From an uncultured bacterium (GTDB lineage Bacteria; Planctomycetota; DG-23; SLPQ01): a DNA stretch of 11,124 nt. Where the stretch lies: the NCBI GenBank assembly GCA_937863625.1, contig CALMGO010000421.1, forward strand, positions 1-11,124. The letters are read 5' to 3'. The notes beneath the pieces were generated by a model. The model ran no database searches. It saw only the letters and a program-made list of their open reading frames with translations, and had not been told where the DNA came from. Below are positions 1-7,244 of this stretch, one piece after another. Made by a program: the position numbers and the translations under genes. Positions within the stretch are counted from its first letter, which is position 1. The number at the start of each line of letters is the position of its first letter.

Positions 1-1
1 C

Positions 2-2215
2 GTCGGCTCGGCGGAAGACTTTGCTGAGAAGGGCATCGCAGACAGGATCGCGGCGCTCGCATCGACAGGAGATGAGAAAACAGGGGCGGCGCGGGCCTGC
101 GATGTGCTTCTCGACGCAATAGGGCGAATCGGTACGGAACGGGCATATACGCAGAGTTACGCGGTCACAAGGCGCGAGCTCGATGAAGCCCGGCAGGCAT
201 TTAAGACCGTGCAGGAGCGGCGCGGCCGGTATGCACAAGCTATCGAGGAGCGCGCACGGCTCGAAAGCGAACTCGACGCAGAGGAAGGGGTGCTTTTCAC
301 GAAAAGGACGCGTCTTGTCAAGAGCATTAAACGGGCCCTCGATGTGCTTTTGGCGGAGAAAGAGGCTCTCATGAAGGAGGCCGAGGAACTTAAGCGCTCC
401 GAGTCGCTGCCTGAGGATATCACAGGAGAGGCGGTCGCCAGGGCTCAGGCCGAGCTAACCAGCTCCGAGCAGACGCTTTCCAAGGCACAAAATGCGCTCT
501 CGCAGGCAGAGAAGAGGTCTCTGGAGGCCCAGGCGGCTCTTAAGGCGTCCGGAGCGTCGGCGGGCCTCTCCGGCGACGGGCTAAGACAGTTCCAGGGGGC
601 GCTGGTGCGCTTTGTCGGGGTGCGAGGCAGGCTGACCGACAAGCGAGCGGAGGCGCTCAGGCTTGCCGACGAGGAGTCGGCACTTGCCGCCAAGTGGGGC
701 GATGGCTGGGCAGGCGCTGAGGAAGGAGCCGCTTCGGCGGGGCTGTCCGGTGAGGCGGCACAGGCCAGGCGCACAGGCATGATTGCGGTGGCGGTCGGCG
801 TGTTGGCCGTAGCGGCGAGCGTCACGCTGCTTGTCACGTCGGGAGGTACGGCGCTGGCGGGAGGCCTTGCATTTTGCGCGGCAGCAGCCGTGACCGCAGG
901 ATATATCGCAGTGAGGTCGCTTGCACGCGGCGCCGTACTCAGGGAACGCCTTCTAACGGAGGGCGCTCAGATCCAGTCGGACAGGGCAAAAGCTGCGCAA
1001 CTGGCAGCAGAGACATCCGGGGTGGGAGAGACACTTGACGAATTGTCAGGGCAGATTGAGCAGATTATCGCAGAGCTGCGCGGCGCGGCCGGGCAGGTCG
1101 GCATCTCACTTTCTTCATCGCTTTCCGACGCGATCAGCCGCCTCGTCGGAGGCGACGTGGACTCATCCGCTAAGGCAGCAACACCGGAGCATATTTTCGA
1201 AGATGTTGCAGACGCGAGCGCAGTTCAGCAGGCGCTTGATCCGCTCTGGGAGAGGCATGACGGCGCAGCGCATTTGTCTGAGGAGGCGCGGGCCGAGGCC
1301 GGGAAACGAGAGGTCGCGGCTCGGACAGCTACGGATGCGGAGGGCGACGTGGCAGAAGCACGCAAGACGATGTGCGCGTTTCTGACCGCCGCGGGCGCCA
1401 CAGACGTCGCAGAGCTCAAAGGCCTCATTGCCGGGCGAAGGAGGCTTTCAGAGATTCGCTCGGCCCTGGCCGACATTGCACAGCGCGAGAAACTCTGCCT
1501 TGGCGGGATGGAGCGCAACAGTCTTGCGAATGAGTCATCGGCTTGTGATGAAACGCCGGTCGCTGAGCAGGAAATACCGGTGCTCGTGCGGGAAGTCGGT
1601 GACCAGCAAAGACGCACAAGTGAAGTAAAGGCCCAGTTAAAGGCAACCGAGGCCACGGTGGCGGCGGGGCTTGACGGCGTACAAGACCCTGCAGAGGTCG
1701 AGGAGCGGATCGACGAACTCGAAAACCGTCACACCATGCAGGGTTTTCACAAAGCTGCTCTTGAGAAGGCCCGTGAGATCATAAGGGAGTCGGCGGAGGA
1801 GTTTCACAGGCAGACACATCCGAAGCTCGAAGCAAGTCTTGCGGGCCTGGTAGGGCGGTTGACGAGCGGGCGACACCAGACCGTGCACCTGTGGACTGAG
1901 AGTGACGGGGCCCTATCGATGAGCGTCTCGGACTTAGCAAGCGACACGCCGGTGAAGCCGCACGTCCTCAGCCAGGGCACGATGGAGCAGCTGTATCTAT
2001 GTGCGCGGCTGGCGCTGGTGGAGGCGCTTTCGGCAGAAGAGACGCTACCTGTCATGCTCGATGACCCCTTCATCAACTGCGACGCCGAAAGACTTGCCAC
2101 GGCGATGGAGATACTGAGAGACGCCGCCGCGGGCAGACAGGTGTTTATCATGACGTGCCAGCGGGATGTTCGCGAAAGGGCCTATCAACTCGGCGCGGTG
2201 CTTGTCGATCTCTAG
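2..2215 (+). CDS. YhaN-like Rad50/SMC-type AAA ATPase, C-terminal part (5' end outside window)
   Basis: This frame is open from the first bases of the window, so the gene starts upstream. The GTG at 104 is only an internal codon, and 737 residues are visible. The protein is mostly long charged, alanine-rich helices of coiled-coil type. Two hydrophobic segments interrupt them at about nt 779-838 and 848-913 and look like a membrane hairpin. The C-terminus carries an ABC-type head: signature LSQGT at nt 1967-1981, Walker B LPVMLDD at nt 2045-2065 followed by PFINCD (D-loop region), and a switch-like FIMTCQRD near the end. The Walker A motif should lie in the missing N-terminal part. A coiled coil split by a membrane hairpin, with a Rad50-like head, matches the YhaN family, often encoded beside a YhaO/SbcD-like phosphoesterase and thought to act on DNA. 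The partner would lie off the left edge. Family call is confident; role is inferred from the family. Confidence 0.85.
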   Translation, partial: VGSAEDFAEKGIADRIAALASTGDEKTGAARACDVLLDAIGRIGTERAYTQSYAVTRRELDEARQAFKTVQERRGRYAQAIEERARLESELDAEEGVLFTKRTRLVKSIKRALDVLLAEKEALMKEAEELKRSESLPEDITGEAVARAQAELTSSEQTLSKAQNALSQAEKRSLEAQAALKASGASAGLSGDGLRQFQGALVRFVGVRGRLTDKRAEALRLADEESALAAKWGDGWAGAEEGAASAGLSGEAAQARRTGMIAVAVGVLAVAASVTLLVTSGGTALAGGLAFCAAAAVTAGYIAVRSLARGAVLRERLLTEGAQIQSDRAKAAQLAAETSGVGETLDELSGQIEQIIAELRGAAGQVGISLSSSLSDAISRLVGGDVDSSAKAATPEHIFEDVADASAVQQALDPLWERHDGAAHLSEEARAEAGKREVAARTATDAEGDVAEARKTMCAFLTAAGATDVAELKGLIAGRRRLSEIRSALADIAQREKLCLGGMERNSLANESSACDETPVAEQEIPVLVREVGDQQRRTSEVKAQLKATEATVAAGLDGVQDPAEVEERIDELENRHTMQGFHKAALEKAREIIRESAEEFHRQTHPKLEASLAGLVGRLTSGRHQTVHLWTESDGALSMSVSDLASDTPVKPHVLSQGTMEQLYLCARLALVEALSAEETLPVMLDDPFINCDAERLATAMEILRDAAAGRQVFIMTCQRDVRERAYQLGAVLVDL

Positions 2216-2225
2216 GGGCTTTTGC

Positions 2226-2253
2226 TGGACAACAGGCGCTGGTTTTCTATATT
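2226..2253 (+). promoter_or_regulatory. Likely sigma70-type promoter for the sugar phosphate isomerase gene
   Basis: TGGACA (2226-2231, five of six matches to the -35 consensus) is followed after 16 bases by TATATT (2248-2253, five of six to the -10). It lies in the 79-base gap after the ATPase gene and about 40 bases before the ATG at 2295. Predicted by eye only; the transcription start would fall near 2260. Confidence 0.55.
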
Positions 2254-2294
2254 TGAGGCTTTGGAAACTGAGACCCTTGCAGGAGAGCGCACTT

Positions 2295-3104
2295 ATGAAA
2301 TTCTCATTCAGCACGCTGGGTTGTCCCGATTGGCCGGTGGAAAAGGTCGTCTCGGAGGCCAAGAGACTGGGCTTTGACGGCGTTGAGATCCGCGGCATAA
2401 AGCGCGTCTTTGACCTGTCCAAGGCGCCCGAATTTGCGCCAGGGGAGATCGACAAGACGCGGAAGCTCTTTGAAGCCGCGGGACTGCCGATAGTGCAGAT
2501 CGATTCGTCGTCGAGTTTTTGCTGGCCGGACGACGCCAAGCAGAAGGCGGCATTCGAGGAAGCACAAAAACACATTGACATCGCGGCCGAGCTGGGCGTC
2601 AAACTGATGCGCGTCTTTGGCGGCAACATACCCGAAGGACAGTCGCGCGAGAAGTGGGCCAAGATACTGTCGGACAGCCTCAGGCGCTGCGGGGAATACG
2701 GCGCGAAAAAGAATGTCACCGTCACCATCGAAAGCCACGATTCGTGGACCAAGAGCGATGAGCTCATGCCCGTCGTGCTTGCCGCCAATCACGCTAATGT
2801 CAAAGTCCTCTGGGACATGGGCAACTCGTGGGTGGCGGGCGAGAAGTTCGAGGTCGGCGCCGGACTCGTCAAGGACCATATCATCCATGCGCATATCAAA
2901 GACCACACGTCCGACGGCAAAGAAGCAATGCTCGGAAAAGGGATTATCCCGCTGGCGGACGCTATCAAGGCGTTGAAGTCCATCAAGTACAAGGGGTTTG
3001 TGTCACTTGAGTGGGAAAAGGCCTGGCATCCGGAGATCGAGGAGCCGGAAGTGGCGTTCCCTGCGGCGATAAAGTATCTTCGCGAACTCGACGCGACTAC
3101 ATAG
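2295..3104 (+). CDS. Sugar phosphate isomerase/epimerase, xylose-isomerase-like TIM barrel
   Basis: A 269-residue cytoplasmic protein of the AP endonuclease 2/xylose isomerase-like superfamily, whose members isomerise or epimerise sugars, inosose or keto acids with a divalent metal. The start is the ATG at 2295, with AGGAG at 2281-2285 nine bases upstream; the frame is open further back but that stretch is non-coding in character. It opens with the family's strand MKFSFSTLG and then GFDGVEIRG. Probable metal ligands fall at family-typical spacing: E146 (VTIESHD), D174 (VLWDMGNSW), H200 (HAHIKDH) and E239 (SLEWEK). Length is normal for the family. It has its own putative promoter and a terminator follows, so it is probably transcribed alone. 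The substrate cannot be told: this superfamily is broad and the neighbours give no sugar pathway. Confidence 0.88.
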   Translation: MKFSFSTLGCPDWPVEKVVSEAKRLGFDGVEIRGIKRVFDLSKAPEFAPGEIDKTRKLFEAAGLPIVQIDSSSSFCWPDDAKQKAAFEEAQKHIDIAAELGVKLMRVFGGNIPEGQSREKWAKILSDSLRRCGEYGAKKNVTVTIESHDSWTKSDELMPVVLAANHANVKVLWDMGNSWVAGEKFEVGAGLVKDHIIHAHIKDHTSDGKEAMLGKGIIPLADAIKALKSIKYKGFVSLEWEKAWHPEIEEPEVAFPAAIKYLRELDATT

Positions 3105-3124
3105 AATCTGTCTGTTGTCAATTT

Positions 3125-3157
3125 CAGGGGGCGCCCATGAGTGCCCCCTGTTTATTT
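3125..3157 (+). terminator. Intrinsic terminator after the isomerase gene
   Basis: A ten-base-pair hairpin, with arms CAGGGGGCGC (3125-3134) and GTGCCCCCTG (3141-3150), contains a single G-U pair and a six-base loop. It is followed directly by TTTATTT. The other flank is not T-rich when read on the minus strand, so it should act on plus-strand transcripts. It begins 20 bases after the isomerase stop and ends 10 bases before the ribosome binding site of the next gene. Confidence 0.8.
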
Positions 3158-3171
3158 CCGGAGGCGAGACG

Positions 3172-4128
3172 ATGAAGAGAATTCTTCACGATGCTGATGT
3201 CAACCGCGCGGCGCTTGACGGCAAGACCATCGGCATCATAGGTTACGGCATCCAGGGGCGGGCGCAAGCCCTCAACCTGAGGGATTCCGGGTGCAACGTC
3301 GTGGTGGGAGGGCGGGCGCAGGGCAAGGGGATTGCCGCAGCCAAGGGCGAGGGGTTTAAGGCGTACGAGATCGAAGAGGCGGTGAGGCGGTCGGATGTAG
3401 TATTTGTCCTGACGCCCGACGACGTGCAAAAGACGGTTTTGTCAGAGGCGGTCACGCCATACATGCGGGAGCACGCAACAATAGGCTTTGCCTGCGGGTA
3501 CGCCGTGAGATTTCTCGATCTCGAACTGCCGCGGGGAGCAGATGTGGTAATGGTGTCGCCCAAGGGGCCGGGCAGGACTCTTCGGGAGAGATTCGTAGCG
3601 GGGTCGGGGCTGCCTGCGCTCGTCGGCGTGGCGCAGGACCTAACGGGCGTGGCGCGCGACACGGCGGTGGCATACGCCGGGGCAATAGGGTCGGGGCGTG
3701 TAGGAATCATCGAGTCATCCTTTGCCGAGGAGGCGGAGACGGACCTTTTCGGGGAGCAGGCGGTGCTCTGCGGCGGGATACCGAGGCTTATGGCGGCCGG
3801 ATTCGACCTGCTTGTTTCCAAGGGCTACTCACCGGAAGCGGCGTACATCGAGTGCATCTGGGAGGCCAAAGCGATTGTTGACCTCATCTACGCCGGAGGC
3901 ATAGAGAATATGTACGCCAATATCAGCCCTACGGCGCGCTACGGCGGGCTGACGCGCGGCGGACGGGTGATAGACGCGGACGCTGAAAAGAAGATGAGCG
4001 AGGTGCTCGACGAGATACGGAACGGCACATTCGCCGTAGAACTGTCATCGGCAAGAAGAGCGAAAGCGGACATTTCACCAACTCTTCGAGAAACCGGGCG
4101 ACGGCTTCTCGGGGAATTCGGCGGTTAG
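3172..4128 (+). CDS. ilvC: Divergent ketol-acid reductoisomerase (IlvC family, class I length)
   Basis: A 318-residue homologue of ketol-acid reductoisomerase, which isomerises and reduces acetohydroxy acids with NAD(P)H and Mg2+ in valine, leucine and isoleucine synthesis. The ATG at 3172 has GGAGG at 3160-3164, seven bases away. The N-terminal Rossmann domain has GYGIQG at 24-29 and ALNLRDSG. The C-terminal knotted domain keeps K131 in SPKGPG, D191 and E195 in ETDLFGEQAVLCGG, E227 and E231 in IECIWEAK, and S252. Four histidines that are near-invariant in IlvC are replaced: GSQGH reads GIQGR (R30), FAHGF reads FACGY (C108), PKGPGH ends in R135, and ECLHE reads ECIWE (W230). ISNTAEYG reads ISPTARYG, and the usual C-terminal HPIE...MMPW tail is missing. 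No ilvB/ilvN/leu genes are adjacent. The fold is certain; whether it is the housekeeping IlvC or a paralogue with another substrate is open. Confidence 0.85.
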   Translation: MKRILHDADVNRAALDGKTIGIIGYGIQGRAQALNLRDSGCNVVVGGRAQGKGIAAAKGEGFKAYEIEEAVRRSDVVFVLTPDDVQKTVLSEAVTPYMREHATIGFACGYAVRFLDLELPRGADVVMVSPKGPGRTLRERFVAGSGLPALVGVAQDLTGVARDTAVAYAGAIGSGRVGIIESSFAEEAETDLFGEQAVLCGGIPRLMAAGFDLLVSKGYSPEAAYIECIWEAKAIVDLIYAGGIENMYANISPTARYGGLTRGGRVIDADAEKKMSEVLDEIRNGTFAVELSSARRAKADISPTLRETGRRLLGEFGG

Positions 4129-4706
4129 AGAGTCCCCTTGGTGCTCGGCACGTCGGTCCCGGTGACCTTGACGGCGATGCGGAGTGCGCGGGCGAAGGCT
4201 TTGAATATGGCCTCGGCGATATGGTGGGCGTTGCGGCCGTAAGGGACGTTGACGTGGAGATTAACGGCGGCGTTATTAACGAAGGCCTGCATGAACTCCT
4301 CGACGAGCGCGACGTCGAAATCGCCGGTCTTGTCCGAGGGGAACTCGGCCTTGAAAACAAGATAGGCCCTTCCTGAAAGGTCAAGCGCCACTTGCGCGAG
4401 CGTTTCATCCATCGGGACAATGGCCCACCCGTAGCGCTCTATGCCGGCCTTGTCGCCCAAGGCATCCTTCACGGCCTGGCCAAGGGCTATGCCGACGTCT
4501 TCTACGGTGTGGTGAAAATCAACCTCAGTATCGCCTGAAGCTTTGACCTCAAGGTCGATGCCGGAATGACGGGCAAAGAGCATGAGCATGTGGTCGAAGA
4601 ATCCTATCCCGGTCATAATCGAGGCTTGCCCGCTACCATCGAGGCCAAGCGAAAGGTGAATGTCAGTCTCGCGAGTCTTTCTTTTCACGGCGGCATTTCT
4701 GGACAC
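4125..4706 (-). CDS. hisB: Imidazoleglycerol-phosphate dehydratase
   Basis: A 193-residue monofunctional HisB that dehydrates imidazoleglycerol phosphate to imidazoleacetol phosphate, step six of histidine synthesis, in the cytoplasm as a metal-dependent oligomer. The two-repeat signature is intact: TGIGFFDHML (32-41), FHHTVEDVGI (H65, H66, E69), and GRNAHHIAEAIFKAFARAL (H161, H162, E165). It ends in the typical PSTKGTL. The start is GTG at 4706, preceded by GAGGG seven bases upstream. It is the last gene of a minus-strand operon, 14 bases after lptG, with no other his gene visible. Its stop codon (TAA, 4125-4127 on the minus strand) overlaps the stop of the convergent reductoisomerase gene, leaving no room for a terminator between them. 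Length and motifs are normal, and the phosphatase domain of enterobacterial HisB is absent, as in most bacteria. Confidence 0.96.
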   Translation of the reverse strand: MSRNAAVKRKTRETDIHLSLGLDGSGQASIMTGIGFFDHMLMLFARHSGIDLEVKASGDTEVDFHHTVEDVGIALGQAVKDALGDKAGIERYGWAIVPMDETLAQVALDLSGRAYLVFKAEFPSDKTGDFDVALVEEFMQAFVNNAAVNLHVNVPYGRNAHHIAEAIFKAFARALRIAVKVTGTDVPSTKGTL

Positions 4707-4720
4707 GTCAGATCCCTCGG

Positions 4721-5878
4721 TTAAGATTCCATAGTATCGAAGAGCAGAACGCCAATGGGCCCAAAGATAATAATCGGGGCCCAGGAGCCGGTAAGTGGAG
4801 TTAAAAGGCGGCCCTCGAGAGTGAAATTTTCACATATCAGCCCGACGGCGTAATATGCGCCGGTAATCGCGACGGCAAGAGCAATGCCAAGAAAGGGGCT
4901 TTTCATGTCGCGCTTGAGCGCAAACGGCAGACCGATGAGCAGAAGCACAATGTTGGTCAGCGGCGCTGCGATTCGGCGGTTGACGTCAAGGGCAATGTCA
5001 ACTCGAAACCCGTGCTCGCGCATGTAGTCGATGAGATAGAGCGTAGGCCTGTAGAATATGTCCACCTGTTTTGTCTCAAATCTCTCAGGCGTTGCGTCGG
5101 TGATTAGTTCGAAAGCGCCGGGCTTTGCAGAAATGCCCACAAGCGGGACGAGGCTGCCATCATCGGGAATGGGAGTCTGCGTAATCACATTACCGGCGCG
5201 GTCATATTGTATGACCGTACCTTTTTTGTAGAGCCACCCCGGCCGCGGGGAGGTAACCCATCGCGCTTCAAGAGCGTTAATGATGACCATGGGAACCCTC
5301 AGCCCTGACAGCTGCCAATACCGCGTAATCTGGGGGTTTTCCTGGGTCTTATCGGCGGTAATATAACGACCGGCGAAGATAACGTTTCCAAACGAGTCGT
5401 CCATCATGGCTTTGCGCCGGACACTGCGGGTCGTTTCGTTGCGGAGATTGTCCCAATCGTACAGGCTGTCGCCAAATCGAGGGATGACAAACTCCCTGTC
5501 GGCAACCTGGACGACCGTCAGCACAATTGTCATCAGAAAAATCGGCCACAGGATACGATAGATGCTGACGCCGCTGGCCAGAAGCGGGGTAATCTCGTTA
5601 GCGCGGTTAAGCCGCACGACCGTAAACATCGCCGTTGCAAGCGTCAGCACAGGCATGAGTTCGTAGAAGATGAGCGGGAGCCTGACGGCGTTCATCTCAA
5701 GCACCATCAGAGGCAGATAGACGGCGCCTGTTTCCGTGGCGCGCCAGGCTTCAACGATATTTGACAGCCTGCCGAATGAATCCATGACCATAAAGAAGGA
5801 AACGAGCGTCAAAAAACAAATTAGAAAAGAGAATAGAAAAGAGCGTATTATGTAGCGGTCGGAAATACGCAGAAACAT
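4721..5878 (-). CDS. lptG: LPS export permease LptG (LptF/LptG, YjgP/YjgQ family)
   Basis: A 385-residue inner-membrane permease of the YjgP/YjgQ family. With LptF and the LptB ATPase it extracts lipopolysaccharide from the inner membrane and passes it to the LptC/A/D bridge. It has the family layout: three membrane helices at the N-terminus (first near residues 13-35, with MDSFGRL after it), a periplasmic beta-rich domain of roughly residues 125-300, and three C-terminal helices that include the conserved APLTNIVLLLIGLPFAL. The ATG at 5878 has an AGAAGG ribosome binding site that lies inside the end of lptF. The gap to lptF is four bases, so the two are almost certainly translated together. 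The LptG rather than LptF label rests on gene order (F before G) and is less certain than the family. LptB and the other Lpt genes are not in the window. Confidence 0.88.
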   Translation of the reverse strand: MFLRISDRYIIRSFLFSFLICFLTLVSFFMVMDSFGRLSNIVEAWRATETGAVYLPLMVLEMNAVRLPLIFYELMPVLTLATAMFTVVRLNRANEITPLLASGVSIYRILWPIFLMTIVLTVVQVADREFVIPRFGDSLYDWDNLRNETTRSVRRKAMMDDSFGNVIFAGRYITADKTQENPQITRYWQLSGLRVPMVIINALEARWVTSPRPGWLYKKGTVIQYDRAGNVITQTPIPDDGSLVPLVGISAKPGAFELITDATPERFETKQVDIFYRPTLYLIDYMREHGFRVDIALDVNRRIAAPLTNIVLLLIGLPFALKRDMKSPFLGIALAVAITGAYYAVGLICENFTLEGRLLTPLTGSWAPIIIFGPIGVLLFDTMES

Positions 5879-5882
5879 GCAA

Positions 5883-7079
5883 TCACCTTCTAAGTAGCGC
5901 TATGATGACGAGCGACGCGACGACGAGCACCGCAAGATCGCCGGCGAACATGCCGTACATCGGGTTCATTCTGCCCGCCTCGCCCCATACCTTGCCCCAG
6001 GCCATGAGAGGATACCAGAGGACTATAACGACACCGAGGCTCGGCAAGAAGGATGTGAGCACGTGCTTCCAACGGGCAATGACGGCCAGCGGCGCAGCAA
6101 GAAGCACGAAGAACAACGGGCTAACCCCCAACGCCGCGCGTTCGTAAAAATCGGTGAGGGCCTCATGCCGGGCGGGCCCGTGGGCGGAGCGGGCTATTGA
6201 GGCGAGTTCGCCATTGGTGAGCCCCTTGTTGCCGACGCCGACGTCTTCGAGTTTGGACATATCCAGGGCTACCGGCGGCGCGAGGTACCGGGCATTCAAC
6301 ATAGTAGTCTCCGGGTCGAACTCGGTCACGTATCCGGCATCAAACTGGAAACTGACGTACCTTCGATCCTCCTCCGGTCTGTCGCTGTCGGAGGCGATGA
6401 CAACTGCACCGGGGATCTTGCCGGCAAGAATCCTTGCGCTCGGGGCGTCGATACGACGGATAAGTCGCTGCCGGTCGTCGGTCTGGTACACTGTGATACC
6501 CTGTATGACTTTTGCATCGGGGTCGTATGAACCGATGCTGACGGCCATGTCCTTAATGACTATCTGGTTTCGTCCCCGGGATGCGCTTATGAGCTGGTGG
6601 TCAATGACATCGAAGATATTGGCCTTGAGTATCTTACCGAGGCGGCGGTTTGCGGCCGGGATCCCCTGGCTGTTAAGGTAGAGGGCCAGGCCGGAGGCAA
6701 GCACGGCAATCGCGGCTGCAGGGGCGATGATCCAGAAAATGTGAATCCCGTTCCACTCCATGGCGCGGATTTCGTTTTCGGTGGACATGCGGCCGTAGGA
6801 GATGCTTGCGCCGAAAAGAACGGCCAGAGGAAGGGTGTATTTGAGCGAAATCACAGCTATCACAGGCAGCGACATCAGAAAGGCCTTCGGGCCCATGGCC
6901 TCATGCCGAACCATGATAATCGAGAACAAAAGCATCCAGACGGCGGTGATTATGGAGAGGGTAATCGCCAGGGACTTGGCAAACTCCGCAGAGATGTACC
7001 GGATAACGGTCTTTGGAACGGTCAGGCGCAATTTGATACCCTCAGTGAAACCGGCGCCCCCTGAAGCCGGGCGGTTCAT
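5883..7079 (-). CDS. lptF: LPS export permease LptF (LptF/LptG, YjgP/YjgQ family)
   Basis: First gene of the lptF-lptG-hisB operon, up to 398 residues. Six membrane helices in a 3+3 arrangement flank a periplasmic domain of about residues 130-300. The N-terminal helices include ITLSIITAVWMLLFSIIMV and the region ending LPLAVLFGASISYGRM, followed by the conserved TENEIRAMEWNGI. The C-terminal half has GVSPLFFVLLAAPLAVIARW. It should be one of the two permease subunits of LptB2FG in the inner membrane. The start is uncertain: the ATG at 7079 has no visible ribosome binding site, whereas a TTG at 7031 has TGAGGG seven bases upstream and gives a start, (M)RLTVPKTVIRYI, closer to the usual LptF N-terminus. 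A good promoter lies at 7127-7154. LptF versus LptG is assigned by order only. Confidence 0.88.
   Translation of the reverse strand: MNRPASGGAGFTEGIKLRLTVPKTVIRYISAEFAKSLAITLSIITAVWMLLFSIIMVRHEAMGPKAFLMSLPVIAVISLKYTLPLAVLFGASISYGRMSTENEIRAMEWNGIHIFWIIAPAAAIAVLASGLALYLNSQGIPAANRRLGKILKANIFDVIDHQLISASRGRNQIVIKDMAVSIGSYDPDAKVIQGITVYQTDDRQRLIRRIDAPSARILAGKIPGAVVIASDSDRPEEDRRYVSFQFDAGYVTEFDPETTMLNARYLAPPVALDMSKLEDVGVGNKGLTNGELASIARSAHGPARHEALTDFYERAALGVSPLFFVLLAAPLAVIARWKHVLTSFLPSLGVVIVLWYPLMAWGKVWGEAGRMNPMYGMFAGDLAVLVVASLVIIALLRR
7029..7044 (-). promoter_or_regulatory. Shine-Dalgarno site and TTG that may be the true lptF start
   Basis: On the minus strand TGAGGG (7044-7039) is followed after seven bases by TTG (7031-7029), in frame with lptF. 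The annotated ATG, 16 codons further upstream, has only a pyrimidine-rich stretch before it and no ribosome binding site. Using TTG would remove a glycine- and proline-containing extension that is unlike the family's N-terminus. Confidence 0.45.
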
Positions 7080-7126
7080 TGAGAAACAGCCGAAGGGGAG
7101 GGCGCATACGGCCTCTCGCGACGACT

Positions 7127-7154
7127 ATTCTACCGTAACGCAAGCTAAAGTAAA
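7127..7154 (-). promoter_or_regulatory. Likely sigma70-type promoter for the lptF-lptG-hisB operon
   Basis: Read on the minus strand, TTTACT (7154-7149, four of six matches to -35) is followed after 16 bases by TAGAAT (7132-7127, five of six to -10). Transcription would start near 7120, about 40 bases before the first possible lptF start. This is the only good candidate upstream of the operon. Confidence 0.5.
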
Positions 7155-7187
7155 CCTTTGTGGCAGAGAGGCGCGTTTTGAGCCGGG

Positions 7188-7215
7188 TTGATTTCGACGT
7201 CGGGGGGTGTATACT
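7188..7215 (+). promoter_or_regulatory. Likely sigma70-type promoter for the nitrilase-comF-T2SSF-DUF502-WYL operon
   Basis: TTGATT (7188-7193, four of six matches to -35) and TATACT (7210-7215, five of six to -10) are separated by 16 bases. The predicted start is near 7222, about 22 bases before the nitrilase ATG. It points away from the lptF promoter, with about 33 bases between their -35 elements. Confidence 0.55.
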
Positions 7216-7244
7216 GCGGCGAACCTGAATACATGGAGGCGCGC

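Noticed and set aside
104..106. GTG as a start codon for the ATPase gene
   Set aside because: The same frame continues without a stop to the left edge of the window, there is no ribosome binding site before 104, and the family requires an N-terminal Walker A half.
2045..2788. 247-codon minus-strand open frame across the end of the ATPase gene and the isomerase gene
   Set aside because: It crosses two real genes and the promoter between them, is serine-rich without any motif, and is explained by codon bias of the opposite strand.
3102..3107. TAGAAT as the -10 element of a reductoisomerase promoter
   Set aside because: No acceptable -35 element stands 15-19 bases upstream (TTCGCG at best), and the resulting transcript would pass straight through the terminator hairpin.
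3243..3821. 192-codon minus-strand open frame inside the reductoisomerase gene
   Set aside because: The plus strand encodes a clear IlvC-family protein; the antisense frame is serine/threonine/proline-rich and lacks motifs.
6154..6681. 175-codon plus-strand open frame inside lptF
   Set aside because: It is antisense to the periplasmic domain of LptF and shows no recognisable domain or ribosome binding site.
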